Shown one piece after another: positions 9,031-16,889 of a stretch of DNA of 25,811 nucleotides. Numbering within the stretch: position 1 is the first letter of the stretch; the number at the start of each line of letters is the position of its first letter. Position numbers and translations under genes: made by a program. This DNA comes from a virus, in IMG/VR virus record IMGVR_UViG_3300025467_000067, positions 1-25,811 of that record; one strand, 5' to 3'. The notes beneath the pieces were generated by a model. It saw nothing but the letters and a program-made list of their open reading frames with translations, did no database searches and was not told where the DNA came from.

Positions 9031-10536
9031 ATGGCTGATTTCTTTACAAATTACGCACAGCCTCAGCAACGTACATCGTTGGCTGACATGGTTAACACCG
9101 CTTCTGGAATTCAAAATTACCAACAAGCGCAGCAATTACAGCCTTTGCAATTACAAGAGGCTCAAGCAAAATTGCAATCAGCACAACAAGGCGCACAAAA
9201 AGGCGGTATTGAACTGTCTCAATTGCAACAAGCCAACAAAGAGCGTTTGGCGATGCAAGCGTTTATGGCTAATCCTGACAATTTTCAGACTAACGGCGAA
9301 GTAGATCAAGAAAAGATTAACAAAGCTATTCCTGGCCTTGCACCCATGACGGGAACAAAATACATTGAAGATTTGACCAAGTTGGCTAAGTCTCAAACTG
9401 AAGCTGCTTCTGCAAAAAACCAATTGACCACTCAAGAACGTGGCATCTTTGGTGCAACATTTTTAGAAAAAGCTAACAATAAAGTTACCGACCCAGAAGA
9501 ATACAAAAAGTCACTTGACGATATTGCAGAGCAATACGACTCAAAACACGTTAAGCGCCTTGCTGAAACTTACAAAAATTCAATTGATTTAGTTAAGAAT
9601 CCAGCAATGTTGCCTCAAATTGCGGGCAAGATTGGTGTTGGTATGTTGACTCCAACAGGCGCACAAGAAATTACTGCTCCTAAAATTCAAGTAACGCCTT
9701 CAGGTCAAACTGTTACTACGCAGAATATGCCAGGTCAAGCACCTACGGCTACCGTTGGTGTTGCTCAAGGTTTCCAACAACCTCAACAACCTCAAGGTGT
9801 GCAAGGCGCTCAAATGGGCGCAGCGTTTGACCATAACGCACCTACACCATTACCGCATCCAGTTCGCTCTGCTGGGCAGCCTTATATCCCTAATCCAACA
9901 GAAGCTGATGACACGGCTAAAGGCACTACATATCGTCAAGGTTTGTTAGGGGCGCAATCTAATTTGGTTACTGCCAAGCGCAACAATCAAGAAACGTTGC
10001 AAGCCGTTGATGAAATTGAAAAACAGTTGGGCAATTGGTCAACAGGTTGGACTGCTGATATTGCTCGTAAATATGGCAAGGTCGCTGGTACTGAGTTGGG
10101 TCAGAAATACACACAATTGTCTAAAGACATTGCTAATCAGCAGTTGTCGGCAATGAATGACAACCAGTTAAAAACTGATGCTGGCAAGCATTTGGCGGCT
10201 TTGGCTTCTGGTGATGAAACTTACCCCCCAAGTGTGTTGCGTAACATTGTTCGCCGCAATGATGCCCAATTGACGGGTACTGATATGCAAGCGACTGCGG
10301 CACAAAACTTTTACCGCAAGTATGGCGATAACAACATGGCTGCTTTCCAACAGAATTGGAACAAAAATTCAGACAGCCGATTGTTTGAAGCTGCAAGCAT
10401 TGTCAACAGCATCCAAGACCCTGCAAAACAAAAAGCAGAGTTGGATAAGATCATGCCAAGCGACCCCGCACAGCGTAAAATCTTCCTTGAAAAATGGCGT
10501 AACCTTAAAAAGTTGACCTCAACAGGGGAACTCTGA
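9031..10536 (+). CDS. Ejection/internal virion protein (P22 gp20 position)
   Basis: The 501-residue product is largely helical and Gln-rich. It opens MADFFTNYAQPQQRTSLADM, followed by YQQAQQLQPLQLQEAQAKLQ, a coiled-coil-like segment. A Pro/Gln linker (QQPQQPQGVQGAQMG) sits near residue 250, and a second helical domain follows. There is no membrane helix. It starts nine bases after the previous stop and overlaps the transglycosylase gene by 1 base (TGATG). The gene order and helical, Gln-rich nature match the second ejection protein of P22-like phages, but I see no family signature that would fix this alone. Confidence 0.68.
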   Translation: MADFFTNYAQPQQRTSLADMVNTASGIQNYQQAQQLQPLQLQEAQAKLQSAQQGAQKGGIELSQLQQANKERLAMQAFMANPDNFQTNGEVDQEKINKAIPGLAPMTGTKYIEDLTKLAKSQTEAASAKNQLTTQERGIFGATFLEKANNKVTDPEEYKKSLDDIAEQYDSKHVKRLAETYKNSIDLVKNPAMLPQIAGKIGVGMLTPTGAQEITAPKIQVTPSGQTVTTQNMPGQAPTATVGVAQGFQQPQQPQGVQGAQMGAAFDHNAPTPLPHPVRSAGQPYIPNPTEADDTAKGTTYRQGLLGAQSNLVTAKRNNQETLQAVDEIEKQLGNWSTGWTADIARKYGKVAGTELGQKYTQLSKDIANQQLSAMNDNQLKTDAGKHLAALASGDETYPPSVLRNIVRRNDAQLTGTDMQATAAQNFYRKYGDNNMAAFQQNWNKNSDSRLFEAASIVNSIQDPAKQKAELDKIMPSDPAQRKIFLEKWRNLKKLTSTGEL

Positions 10537-12842
10537 TGGATGCTCTTGAGCAGTATTTAAGTAGCGGGAATACTGAATCCCCCATTTCTGATGCTTTGCT
10601 TGATCGGCTAAAGCAGACAGAAAGCAGCGGCAATCCTAAAGCGGTCAACAAAACTAGCGGGGCAATGGGCGCTTATCAGTTCATGCCTGGAACAGTTGAA
10701 ATGCTTGGCAAGCAGGGTATTAAGTTTGACCCAATGGATGAAAAGCAATCCCGTGAAGCTGCTCGTCAATACTTAACTCAGCTTTACAACCAAACTGGTA
10801 GCTTGGACAAAGCATTGGCTGCTTACGGTGGGTTTAAGACCGCTGACCCTACTAAATATGTTCAGTCTGTAAAAGGTTCTAGCGACCCATTAGAGGACTA
10901 TTTAAGCGCACCAGTTACCAAAGCCGCTACAACAGAAGCAGCGCCCGCTGAATCTAAAAGCAATGTGCCTAAGATTATGCAAGATATGCTGGCAGAACGC
11001 CAAAAAGGTCAGCAGCAAGCTCTTGGATATGCCAAACAGTTTGGTCAAGGCGCTGCATCTTTGGCTGATACAACCATTGGCGGAATTATTCCTGGCGTGG
11101 CTGGCGCTGTTACTTATGCTGGTCAACGTGCTTTGCAACATACGCCAGAAGAAGCGGCAGCGGCGCAGCAACGCATTGAGCAGCAACTTGGTCAGCCGTT
11201 TGGTAAATTGTTTGGTGTGACGCAAACGCCAGGCTATCAACAAGAATCCAGCCGCAAGATTATGGATTTTGTTGGGCAAAACATTGGCAAAGGCGCTCAA
11301 TGGATTTCTCAGCAAACTGGTTGGCCTGTTGGTGACGTTCAGAACATGATGGGTACTTTGGCGGCTCCAGCGGTTGAAGTTGTTGGCCCTGCTGGTCGTG
11401 CTGTTGGTCGTGGCTACCAAGCTATTGAACGCATGGCTGTGCCAGAAGCTGCCCGTATTGTTGACACAGTAACAAAGCCTAAAACTGGATTTGGCGCACA
11501 AAGCATTGGCGCTGCTCAATTGACACCAGAAGCCGAAATTAAAGCGGCAATAGCGCAAGCGTCACCAGAAACCCAAGCGGCTTTGCGTGGTGTTCCAACA
11601 AATGACATTAACCTAGAAGCGTTAAACCGTCACGTTGAAGCTGATTCGCTGCCTATTCCTGTGCGTTTGACTAAAGGCCAAGCCTCGCAAGATGTAAGTG
11701 TTTTATCAAATGAGATGAACACAAGGGGGAAGAACCCTGAGTTAGCGCAACGATACAACGAACAAAACGGTCAATTGATTGATAACATCAATGCAATTCG
11801 TGACCAAGTAGCGCCTGACGTTCATGCTACTCACCACATTGAAAATGCAGAAAACATTATCAATGCTTACAAAGATTTAGATACAGCTAGAAACACAGAT
11901 ATTAGCAACAAGTTCCAAGCATTGCGTGACGCTGCTGGTGGCGAATTGCCTGTTGATGCAAAAACTTTGCTTGATAACATTGATAAAAAGATGAAAAGCG
12001 AACTTTTGTCAACAGATGCACAGAAAGTTTCGCAATATCAAGAACTTAAAAAGCTGGCAGAAAACGGCACAATGTCTTTTGACAATTATCTTAATATGCG
12101 CCGAAACATGAGCAAAATATCAGCGCAAGATGCTGATGCCTCAGTTCGCACCGCAGCTAAGATGATGGTTCAAGAGTTGGATAAATTGCCTTTATCTAAC
12201 GAAACTGCTGGTTTGAAACCTTTGGCTGATGTTGCCCGTAGCGCAGCCCGTGAACGCTTCCAATTGCTTGAAAAAGACCCTGCATATCAAGCTGCTGTTA
12301 ACGATGTTGCACCTGATAAATTTGTTAACAAATACGTTATTAATGCTAATAAGCGTGATTTGGATGCAATGCTTCAACAGCTTGGCGCTGATTCAGAAGC
12401 GGGACAACACGTTAAAGCGGCAACAATCAATTATTTAAAAGAAAAAGCTGGAATCGTTAACGATAACGGTAATTTTTCGCAATCGGGTTTTAACAAAGCA
12501 TTGATGCAGCTTGACCCTAAATTGCAGTATTTGGTTGGTGAAGCTACGCCACAGTTAAAAACATTGGGCAATGTTGCTCGATATACGCAAGCGCAACCTA
12601 GAGGCTCATTTGTCAATAACTCTAATACTTTGGTTGGCGCAATAGCGCAGAACCTTGCAAAATCTGTTGGTTTTGCTGCCGAAAAAGGCATAAACGCTGT
12701 TGTTCCTGGTGCTCAATTAGGCACAGCAATTATGGAAAGACGTGCTGCTAACGCTGCTAAACAAGCCACAAAAGAATCTTTGAAGCCTGGTGCTGGTACT
12801 CGGCTGTCTGACATTGGCAAACCTAAGAAAGAAACCAAATGA
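10536..12842 (+). CDS. Ejection protein with N-terminal lytic transglycosylase domain
   Basis: The N-terminal 90 residues contain a lytic transglycosylase (SLT) domain: LLDRLKQTESSGNPKAVN with the catalytic Glu at residue 29 in the E-S pair, then GAMGAYQFMPGTVEMLGK and LAAYGGF. The remaining roughly 670 residues are long, helical and hydrophilic apart from a Gly/Ala-rich hydrophobic stretch (ADTTIGGIIPGVAGAVTYAG) near residues 180-200 that could contact membrane. T7 gp16 and other podovirus internal proteins combine peptidoglycan cleavage with DNA translocation in this way, and P22 gp16 takes the same gene position. It should open the cell wall locally during infection. The enzyme domain is seen; the ejection role is inferred from order. 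Confidence 0.87.
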   Translation: MDALEQYLSSGNTESPISDALLDRLKQTESSGNPKAVNKTSGAMGAYQFMPGTVEMLGKQGIKFDPMDEKQSREAARQYLTQLYNQTGSLDKALAAYGGFKTADPTKYVQSVKGSSDPLEDYLSAPVTKAATTEAAPAESKSNVPKIMQDMLAERQKGQQQALGYAKQFGQGAASLADTTIGGIIPGVAGAVTYAGQRALQHTPEEAAAAQQRIEQQLGQPFGKLFGVTQTPGYQQESSRKIMDFVGQNIGKGAQWISQQTGWPVGDVQNMMGTLAAPAVEVVGPAGRAVGRGYQAIERMAVPEAARIVDTVTKPKTGFGAQSIGAAQLTPEAEIKAAIAQASPETQAALRGVPTNDINLEALNRHVEADSLPIPVRLTKGQASQDVSVLSNEMNTRGKNPELAQRYNEQNGQLIDNINAIRDQVAPDVHATHHIENAENIINAYKDLDTARNTDISNKFQALRDAAGGELPVDAKTLLDNIDKKMKSELLSTDAQKVSQYQELKKLAENGTMSFDNYLNMRRNMSKISAQDADASVRTAAKMMVQELDKLPLSNETAGLKPLADVARSAARERFQLLEKDPAYQAAVNDVAPDKFVNKYVINANKRDLDAMLQQLGADSEAGQHVKAATINYLKEKAGIVNDNGNFSQSGFNKALMQLDPKLQYLVGEATPQLKTLGNVARYTQAQPRGSFVNNSNTLVGAIAQNLAKSVGFAAEKGINAVVPGAQLGTAIMERRAANAAKQATKESLKPGAGTRLSDIGKPKKETK

Positions 12843-13381
12843 GTTATCTATTAGCTTCTATCGGTAACGGCGCTCAGTTCTTTACCGTCAATGGATTGCC
12901 GCTAAACGGCGGTTATATCAATACTTATTTAGCTGGTACGACCACAGCCGCTGCGACCTACACCACATCGTCTGGCAGCACAGCTAACACAAACCCTATT
13001 GTTTTGGGAACAGATGGTCGGCCTCCACAAGAAATTTGGTTGGCCTCTGGCACTAACTACAAGTTTGTTTTGTCTGACAGCACAGGTTCTGTGATTCAAA
13101 CATACGATAACTTATATGGAATACCCACGACATTGACCAGCAGCAATCAAGTTCCTAGCGGCTGTATTTTGCTTTGGTCGGGTTCTATTGCGTCTATTCC
13201 TTCTGGCTACTATCTGTGCAACGGTCAAAACGGTACGCCTAACTTGCAAGATTCTTTTATTGTTGGCGCTGGTAATACATACGGGGTTGCAAACAATGGC
13301 GGGTTTACTTCTAGTGTTGCCAGCAACACAGGAACTAATAAACCTCTTTACTACGCACTAGCTTACATTCAAAAATCATGA
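12839..13381 (+). CDS. Tail fibre with virion-binding-like head and collar domain
   Basis: The 180-residue protein has two domains. Residues 1 to about 95 (GYINTYLAGTTTAAATYTTS, then ANTNPIVLGTDGRPPQEIWL and YDNLYGIP) resemble the virion-binding domain of P22 tailspike-like proteins. Residues about 103-180 are a phage tail-collar-type domain (PSGCILLWSGSIASIPSGYY, LCNGQNGTPNLQDSFIVGAG). The direct joining of an attachment domain to a collar domain makes a minimal fibre. It overlaps the ejection gene by 4 bases (ATGA) and the next gene likewise. It probably contributes to host recognition or acts as an adaptor for a longer fibre. Confidence 0.8.
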   Translation: MSYLLASIGNGAQFFTVNGLPLNGGYINTYLAGTTTAAATYTTSSGSTANTNPIVLGTDGRPPQEIWLASGTNYKFVLSDSTGSVIQTYDNLYGIPTTLTSSNQVPSGCILLWSGSIASIPSGYYLCNGQNGTPNLQDSFIVGAGNTYGVANNGGFTSSVASNTGTNKPLYYALAYIQKS

Positions 13382-13587
13382 GCGATATTGATCTAGTTAA
13401 GTATGGTCAGCTTTGGCAAAAAGTCGAAGATTTGACACAAAAGGTGGATAAGCTAGAGGATGGCATGGAGCAATTGCTGGAACTGGCTAACAAGTCAAAA
13501 GGCGGCTTTTGGGTTGGTATGTCCATTGTTTCGGCTATTAGCTCAGTCGTTGGCTATTTAACTCATAACTTCATGAGCATCAAATGA
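13378..13587 (+). CDS. XhlA-like coiled-coil membrane protein, lysis cassette
   Basis: The 69-residue product has an N-terminal coiled coil (LWQKVEDLTQKVDKLEDGME) and one C-terminal membrane helix (FWVGMSIVSAISSVVGYL). This is the layout of XhlA-type haemolysin/holin accessory proteins. It starts the lysis block with a 4-base overlap on each side (ATGA at 13378-13381; ATGA at 13584-13587). No signal peptide. It could tune holin timing; the family match is by architecture only. Confidence 0.6.
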   Translation: MSDIDLVKYGQLWQKVEDLTQKVDKLEDGMEQLLELANKSKGGFWVGMSIVSAISSVVGYLTHNFMSIK

Positions 13588-14090
13588 TTGACCCAATCAC
13601 AGCCCTAGCAGCAATACAGTCAGCAGTTAAGCTCGTCAAAAAAATGAGCCAGACGGTTGATGACGTTGGTTCGCTTGGCCCTGTGTTGGGTAAATACTTT
13701 GATGCCAAGTCTAACGCTATTCAAGCGGTCAAGGAAGCCAAGGATTCTGGCAAGGCTTCCAACATGGGTACAGCCATTCAGATTGAAATGGCGCTGGAGC
13801 AGTCTAAGCAGTTTGAATCTGAGTTGCAGATGCTATTCATGCAAGCTGGCAAGGTGGACGTTTGGAACAAGATAAAAGAACGTACAGCCCAGATGGACAA
13901 AGCCGATAAGTTTGCCGAGCAAGCTGCTAAAGACCGAGCCAAGGCCCAAAAGAAAGAGCAAGAAGAATTTATGCTGGCTGCTTTGATTGCGGTCTTAGTG
14001 GTTGTTCTTGGCTACGTTGGCTATCTGTTTGTTCAAGAATCTATTGATTATGCTAAAAAGAATAGCCATTCTGTGCATCATCGTTCTTAG
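13584..14090 (+). CDS. Coiled-coil protein with C-terminal membrane helix
   Basis: The 168-residue product is helical: an N-terminal amphipathic segment (ITALAAIQSAVKLVKKMSQ), a long charged region ending in KAQKKEQEEF, then a membrane helix (MLAALIAVLVVVLGYVGYLF) near residues 132-152 and a short basic tail with several His. The soluble part would face the cytoplasm if the helix is a tail anchor. It sits between the XhlA-like gene and a lipoprotein gene that begins within its last 41 bases in another frame. Such membrane proteins recur in podovirus lysis regions, but I cannot assign a named function. Confidence 0.7.
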   Translation: MIDPITALAAIQSAVKLVKKMSQTVDDVGSLGPVLGKYFDAKSNAIQAVKEAKDSGKASNMGTAIQIEMALEQSKQFESELQMLFMQAGKVDVWNKIKERTAQMDKADKFAEQAAKDRAKAQKKEQEEFMLAALIAVLVVVLGYVGYLFVQESIDYAKKNSHSVHHRS

Positions 14091-14268
14091 TGGCTGCTCT
14101 GATAGGTATCGTTATACCTGCCAAGATTTTGACCACTTTCAAGACCCTGAATGTCAGCGCCCAAGGTGCTTGTTTACACAGACCTGCCCTGACTACTTAG
14201 TTGCCCCTGTTTTGGAGAAACAAGTTGAATCTACTCAGCAACAACCCAGAACACAAACTAACCGCTGA
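14050..14268 (+). CDS. Small Cys-rich phage lipoprotein
   Basis: The ATG at 14050 gives 72 residues beginning MLKRIAILCIIVLSGCSD, a textbook lipoprotein signal with lipobox L-S-G-C and the lipidated Cys at position 16. The mature part has four further Cys (YTCQDFDHFQDPECQRPRCL and FTQTCPDYLV). An upstream in-frame TTG would add 16 hydrophobic residues and spoil the signal layout. The gene overlaps both neighbours in other frames, by 41 bases upstream and 44 bases downstream. A membrane-anchored Cys-rich protein in a lysis locus could be an outer-membrane partner for lysis or a superinfection-exclusion lipoprotein; it is distinct from the Rz1 protein encoded later. Confidence 0.72.
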   Translation: MLKRIAILCIIVLSGCSDRYRYTCQDFDHFQDPECQRPRCLFTQTCPDYLVAPVLEKQVESTQQQPRTQTNR

Positions 14269-14731
14269 AGAAATCGAAGTTCGTATCTGGGCTATTGTGG
14301 TGCTTGCCATCACGGGCATTTTGTTCTTTATCGTTATTTGCTTGCTTTATTCGGTCACGTTTGTTGTCCAGCCTATCAAGGCTATGGCTCCAATCGATCA
14401 GGCTTACACCAAGATGCTGAACGACATTGTTTTGCTATTGGTAGGTGGTATTGGTGGGATTGTTGGTAAGCGGGTCGCTGGTGGGGTTGCAGGGACGCTT
14501 GCAGGGGTTAAACAGGCTACGAATACGCCAGCACCTTGCTATGGTCAGCCCATGATGCAAATGGGTATGCCGCAGCAGAGCCAAGCATTTGGTGCTATGC
14601 CCATGTTTGTGAATCCTGTGTTTGATGAAGAATGGAGAGCGCCTCCTCCCCCTACTACACAGCCAGATCACTTACACCCAGAGCGAGAAGAAATAGCGGC
14701 TGAACGTGCTGCTGCAAAGGATGCAGAATGA
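14225..14731 (+). CDS. Holin-like two-helix membrane protein
   Basis: A TTG at 14225 is the best start because GGAG lies seven bases upstream (14214-14217), giving 168 residues. The protein opens MNLLSNNPEHKLTAEEIEVR. It has one membrane helix (WAIVVLAITGILFFIVICLL) and a second hydrophobic segment (DIVLLLVGGIGGIVGKRVAG), joined by a short loop with APIDQAY. The C-terminal region is hydrophilic, with Met/Gln/Pro-rich and Glu-rich parts. Two helices plus position before Rz and the endolysin support a holin role. It overlaps the lipoprotein gene by 44 bases and Rz by 4 bases (ATGA). A pore-forming activity is inferred and not evident from a specific motif. Confidence 0.65.
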   Translation: MNLLSNNPEHKLTAEEIEVRIWAIVVLAITGILFFIVICLLYSVTFVVQPIKAMAPIDQAYTKMLNDIVLLLVGGIGGIVGKRVAGGVAGTLAGVKQATNTPAPCYGQPMMQMGMPQQSQAFGAMPMFVNPVFDEEWRAPPPPTTQPDHLHPEREEIAAERAAAKDAE

Positions 14732-15309
14732 CGTGGTTTCTTACATTCTTTAGCGACTTGTTTTACATCCTTGCTGTGCTGGCGCTGATTGCTGGCGTGG
14801 GTTTGTATGGTTTGAGCTACTTTGCTAAGTTGCTTCCTGTTATTGCTACCTACGCCCTTTTAATGCAGATTGGCGGGGTTGTTTTGGCCTTGGGTGGTGG
14901 GTATTACGTTGCTGACCATAAGGGCTATGAGCGCCGTGTGGCAGAGGATAAGGCCGAAATTGAGCGGTTAAATGCCGAAGCAAGAGCTAAAGAGGAAGAA
15001 CTTGCTCAGACGCTAAAAGATAAGACAGCAGCACTTAGAAAGGCATCCAATGCTATTAAGCAAAAGCAAGTTAATATCGTTCAGCGCATTGATTCTGGCG
15101 AGTTGCGCTTCCCCTCCGCCTGTGGTGTTCAAACCAGTTCAGATGCCGGAACTGCCGGAGGAAATCCAAAAGATGGAGCCGAATCTGAGCGACAGGCTCT
15201 TAAAGATATTGCAGCCATTGCCGCAGACGGCGACCTCGCCATCACCCGCCTCAACGCCTGTATCGACCAATACCAAGCAGTAAAGGAAAAGGTCAATGTT
15301 AAACAGTAG
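14728..15309 (+). CDS. Rz: Rz-like inner-membrane spanin subunit
   Basis: The 193-residue product has hydrophobic N-terminal segments (FYILAVLALIAGVGLYGL and ALLMQIGGVVLALGGGYYVA), followed by a periplasmic-type coiled coil (EIERLNAEARAKEEELAQ) and a C-terminal region with GELRFPSACGVQ and ITRLNACIDQYQAVKEK. The last block is characteristic of Rz-like lysis proteins. The spanin bridges inner and outer membrane and fuses them in the last lysis step. Two hydrophobic segments instead of the usual single anchor are notable. The partner Rz1 is nested inside it in the +1 frame at 15050-15283. The endolysin start lies 14 bases before its stop. Confidence 0.85.
   Translation: MTWFLTFFSDLFYILAVLALIAGVGLYGLSYFAKLLPVIATYALLMQIGGVVLALGGGYYVADHKGYERRVAEDKAEIERLNAEARAKEEELAQTLKDKTAALRKASNAIKQKQVNIVQRIDSGELRFPSACGVQTSSDAGTAGGNPKDGAESERQALKDIAAIAADGDLAITRLNACIDQYQAVKEKVNVKQ
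15050..15283 (+). CDS. Rz1: Rz1-like outer-membrane spanin lipoprotein, nested in Rz
   Basis: The 77-residue product begins MLLSKSKLISFSALILASC, a lipoprotein signal with lipobox L-A-S-C and lipidated Cys at residue 19. The mature part is Pro-rich (ASPPPVVFKPVQMPELPEE, and PSPASTPVSTNTKQ at the end), as in Rz1 proteins. It lies wholly within the Rz gene in another frame, the classical embedded Rz/Rz1 arrangement. AAGG seven bases before the ATG can serve as ribosome binding site. It is expected to bind the C-terminus of Rz in the periplasm. Confidence 0.87.
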   Translation: MLLSKSKLISFSALILASCASPPPVVFKPVQMPELPEEIQKMEPNLSDRLLKILQPLPQTATSPSPASTPVSTNTKQ

Positions 15310-15895
15310 TCAACTCGAAAAGCTAGGAATTAGCGCCGCTTGGGTTGATGGGCTGAACAAAACCTTTGAGCGTTTTAAGATTGATACACCTCGCCAGCAA
15401 GCCATGTTTATTGGTCAATGTGGCCATGAATGTGCCAACTTCAAAATCCTAGAAGAGAACCTAAACTACAAAGCGGCAACGCTGATGCGGTTGTGGCCCA
15501 AACGCTTCCCGACTCAAGAGATTGCTAACCAGTATGCAGGAAACCCCAAAAAAATTGCCAACATGGTATATGCGAACCGAATGGGGAACCGTGAGGAAAC
15601 TTCTGGAGATGGGTATCGATTTAGGGGCAGAGGGTGTGTTCAGCTTACCGGACACGCAAATTATTATCACGCCGGACAAGCCCTCGGATTCGATTTCGTC
15701 ATGCACCCAGAGCTAGTCGCAACCCCAGAATACGCCGCTTTGACTGCTGGCTGGTTCTGGGACACGCATAAGTTAAACGCACCTGCCGAGGCTTGGGACT
15801 TTGTTAAATGCACCAAGATTATCAATGGCGGGACTATTGGGTTAGAAGAACGCAGAAAACACGCTGAACACGCACTTGTTGTTTTTACTGCTTAA
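15296..15895 (+). CDS. GH19 (chitinase-like) endolysin
   Basis: The 199-residue product shows the GH19/chitinase class I-like lysozyme pattern: FIGQCGHECANFKILEENLN with the probable catalytic Glu at residue 45, then VYANRMGNREETSGDGYRFR and GRGCVQLTGHANY. It ends with an INGGTIGLEERRKHAE block. There is no signal peptide, so export should depend on the holin. It should cleave the glycan strands of peptidoglycan. AAGGAAAAGG lies just upstream of the ATG, which overlaps the end of Rz by 14 bases. It is the last lysis gene. Confidence 0.9.
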   Translation: MLNSSQLEKLGISAAWVDGLNKTFERFKIDTPRQQAMFIGQCGHECANFKILEENLNYKAATLMRLWPKRFPTQEIANQYAGNPKKIANMVYANRMGNREETSGDGYRFRGRGCVQLTGHANYYHAGQALGFDFVMHPELVATPEYAALTAGWFWDTHKLNAPAEAWDFVKCTKIINGGTIGLEERRKHAEHALVVFTA

Positions 15896-15925
15896 TGGGA
15901 AAATTAAACTTTTAAAGGACTAATC

Positions 15926-16129
15926 ATGGCTTACACAATTACTGGAAAAGGCAAAGAATCTCCCAAGGGTCACTATGTTGTGGAGAAAAGCCATCAGCAC
16001 CCATTGGAACAAAAAGTAGCCCGTCTGGAGCAAAAGCTGGACAAGCATATGCACTTGCCAATGGAAAAAGCGCATCACCCTGGTAACGACCAGAGCCAAG
16101 CGCCTTTGCCTAATATGAGAAAATACTAA
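15926..16129 (+). CDS. Small charged protein of unknown function
   Basis: AAAGGA sits eight bases before the ATG. The 67-residue product is hydrophilic and His/Lys-rich, with a short coiled-coil-like middle (LEQKVARLEQKLDKHMHL) and an ending QAPLPNMRKY. No membrane segment or known motif is seen. It closes the plus-strand late block and its last four bases overlap the end of the convergent minus-strand operon. Small proteins of this kind are common at the end of phage lysis blocks; function unknown. Confidence 0.65.
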   Translation: MAYTITGKGKESPKGHYVVEKSHQHPLEQKVARLEQKLDKHMHLPMEKAHHPGNDQSQAPLPNMRKY

Positions 16130-16383
16130 GCGTTTAACCGCTGAATCGTTACGTTTAGGGCATCTAGCTCATTCATTTTGCGGATGAGCCAAGCCCTTTT
16201 CTGCCCATGCCAGCCCATCATTGACCCACGGTGGCAGTCTGGGCATAGAGCGATGCAGGTGTATTGAAGCCCTTGCTCTATGTGGTGGGCTTCACTTGGC
16301 CCAGGCTGGTCACACACGCTGCACGACAATTCCTTTACTCTTGCTAAATAGGCTCGTTCCAGCTTGTTGAGTTTGTTGTTCAT
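16126..16383 (-). CDS. HNH/Ref-like Cys-His nuclease-type protein
   Basis: The 85-residue product carries a Cys-His cluster: LSCSVCDQPGPSEAHHIEQG then LCPDCHRGSMMGWHGQKRAW. The order C-x2-C, A-H-H-I and C-x2-C-H is that of HNH-type folds such as the C-terminal domain of Ref and NinG-like phage recombination nucleases. It may nick or cut DNA during recombination, but the short length and lack of an extended DNA-binding part leave activity open. It is the last gene of the minus-strand operon, three bases after the preceding stop, with no strong Shine-Dalgarno of its own, so coupling is likely. Confidence 0.7.
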   Translation of the reverse strand: MNNKLNKLERAYLARVKELSCSVCDQPGPSEAHHIEQGLQYTCIALCPDCHRGSMMGWHGQKRAWLIRKMNELDALNVTIQRLNA

Positions 16384-16386
16384 TGT

Positions 16387-16650
16387 TTAGGCTAATTCCC
16401 ACTCACGTTCTTCACGGTTTGATTTTGATTTGACGGTTTTGCCTGTCAGCCTGACCAGCCCAAGTTGCATCATTTCTTTGAGCCTTCTAGCGACTTGATT
16501 GGGGTCAAGCATTGATCGGTCTGCTATACCATCTTTGCCTTGTGGCCCACTAAGCACCAGCACCGCTAGGATTTGGTCGTAGTGCTTTGCTTTGAAATCA
16601 ACTTTGTTAGCAGCTAATTTGCTGGTAATTGGGTCATTGTTGCGGTACAT
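16387..16650 (-). CDS. Winged-helix-like DNA-binding protein
   Basis: The ATG at 16650 is preceded on the minus strand by AAAGGACTAACG, a good ribosome binding site at the right distance, so longer forms reaching upstream are not used. The 87-residue product (MYRNNDPITSKLAANKVDFK start) contains a helix-turn-helix-like segment (SMLDPNQVARRLKEMMQLGL), then a probable wing (VRLTGKTVKSKSNREEREWE). It overlaps the preceding winged-helix gene by 17 bases. The product may be a regulator or a replication accessory protein. The DNA-binding fold is inferred from the pattern. Confidence 0.7.
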   Translation of the reverse strand: MYRNNDPITSKLAANKVDFKAKHYDQILAVLVLSGPQGKDGIADRSMLDPNQVARRLKEMMQLGLVRLTGKTVKSKSNREEREWELA

Positions 16651-16885
16651 CGTTAGTCCTTTTTGGGTGTGGGCAATCATCTGGAACATCAGCAACGCAC
16701 CAGATAGCCGTGTATTGACCATTTGTTGGGCCTTCCCATCGGTCTATGTAGGCGTCTGGCATGGATTTAAGCGATTTGCGAATAACCTCTGGTAAAGCCT
16801 TGATATAAATAGCTATTGATTCTGCTGACAGCCCATCTTGTTGGGTTTTCATTAAGTCTCTGATGTTGTGGTGGTGTGGACGCAT
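16634..16885 (-). CDS. Second winged-helix-like protein
   Basis: The ATG at 16885 gives 83 residues beginning MRPHHHNIRDLMKTQQDGLS, then AESIAIYIKALPEVIRKSLK (a helix-turn-helix-like pattern) and DAYIDRWEGPTNGQYTAIWC, which could form a wing. The end is PDDCPHPKRT plus a short tail. An in-frame TTG eight codons upstream is less likely. It follows a 28-residue gene by four bases and overlaps the next winged-helix gene. Two adjacent small DNA-binding proteins suggest a regulatory pair. Function unknown. Confidence 0.65.
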   Translation of the reverse strand: MRPHHHNIRDLMKTQQDGLSAESIAIYIKALPEVIRKSLKSMPDAYIDRWEGPTNGQYTAIWCVADVPDDCPHPKRTNDVPQQ

Positions 16886-16889
16886 TAAG

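Noticed and set aside
10902-11558. 218-codon minus-strand open frame opposite the transglycosylase ejection gene
   Set aside because: It lies wholly opposite a well-supported gene, has an odd Ser/Cys/Arg/Asn-rich composition and no ribosome binding site or neighbours on that strand.
16130-16145. Small inverted repeat AGCG-TTTAAC-CGCT between convergent genes as a bidirectional terminator
   Set aside because: The stem is only 4 bp with no T-tract on either strand.
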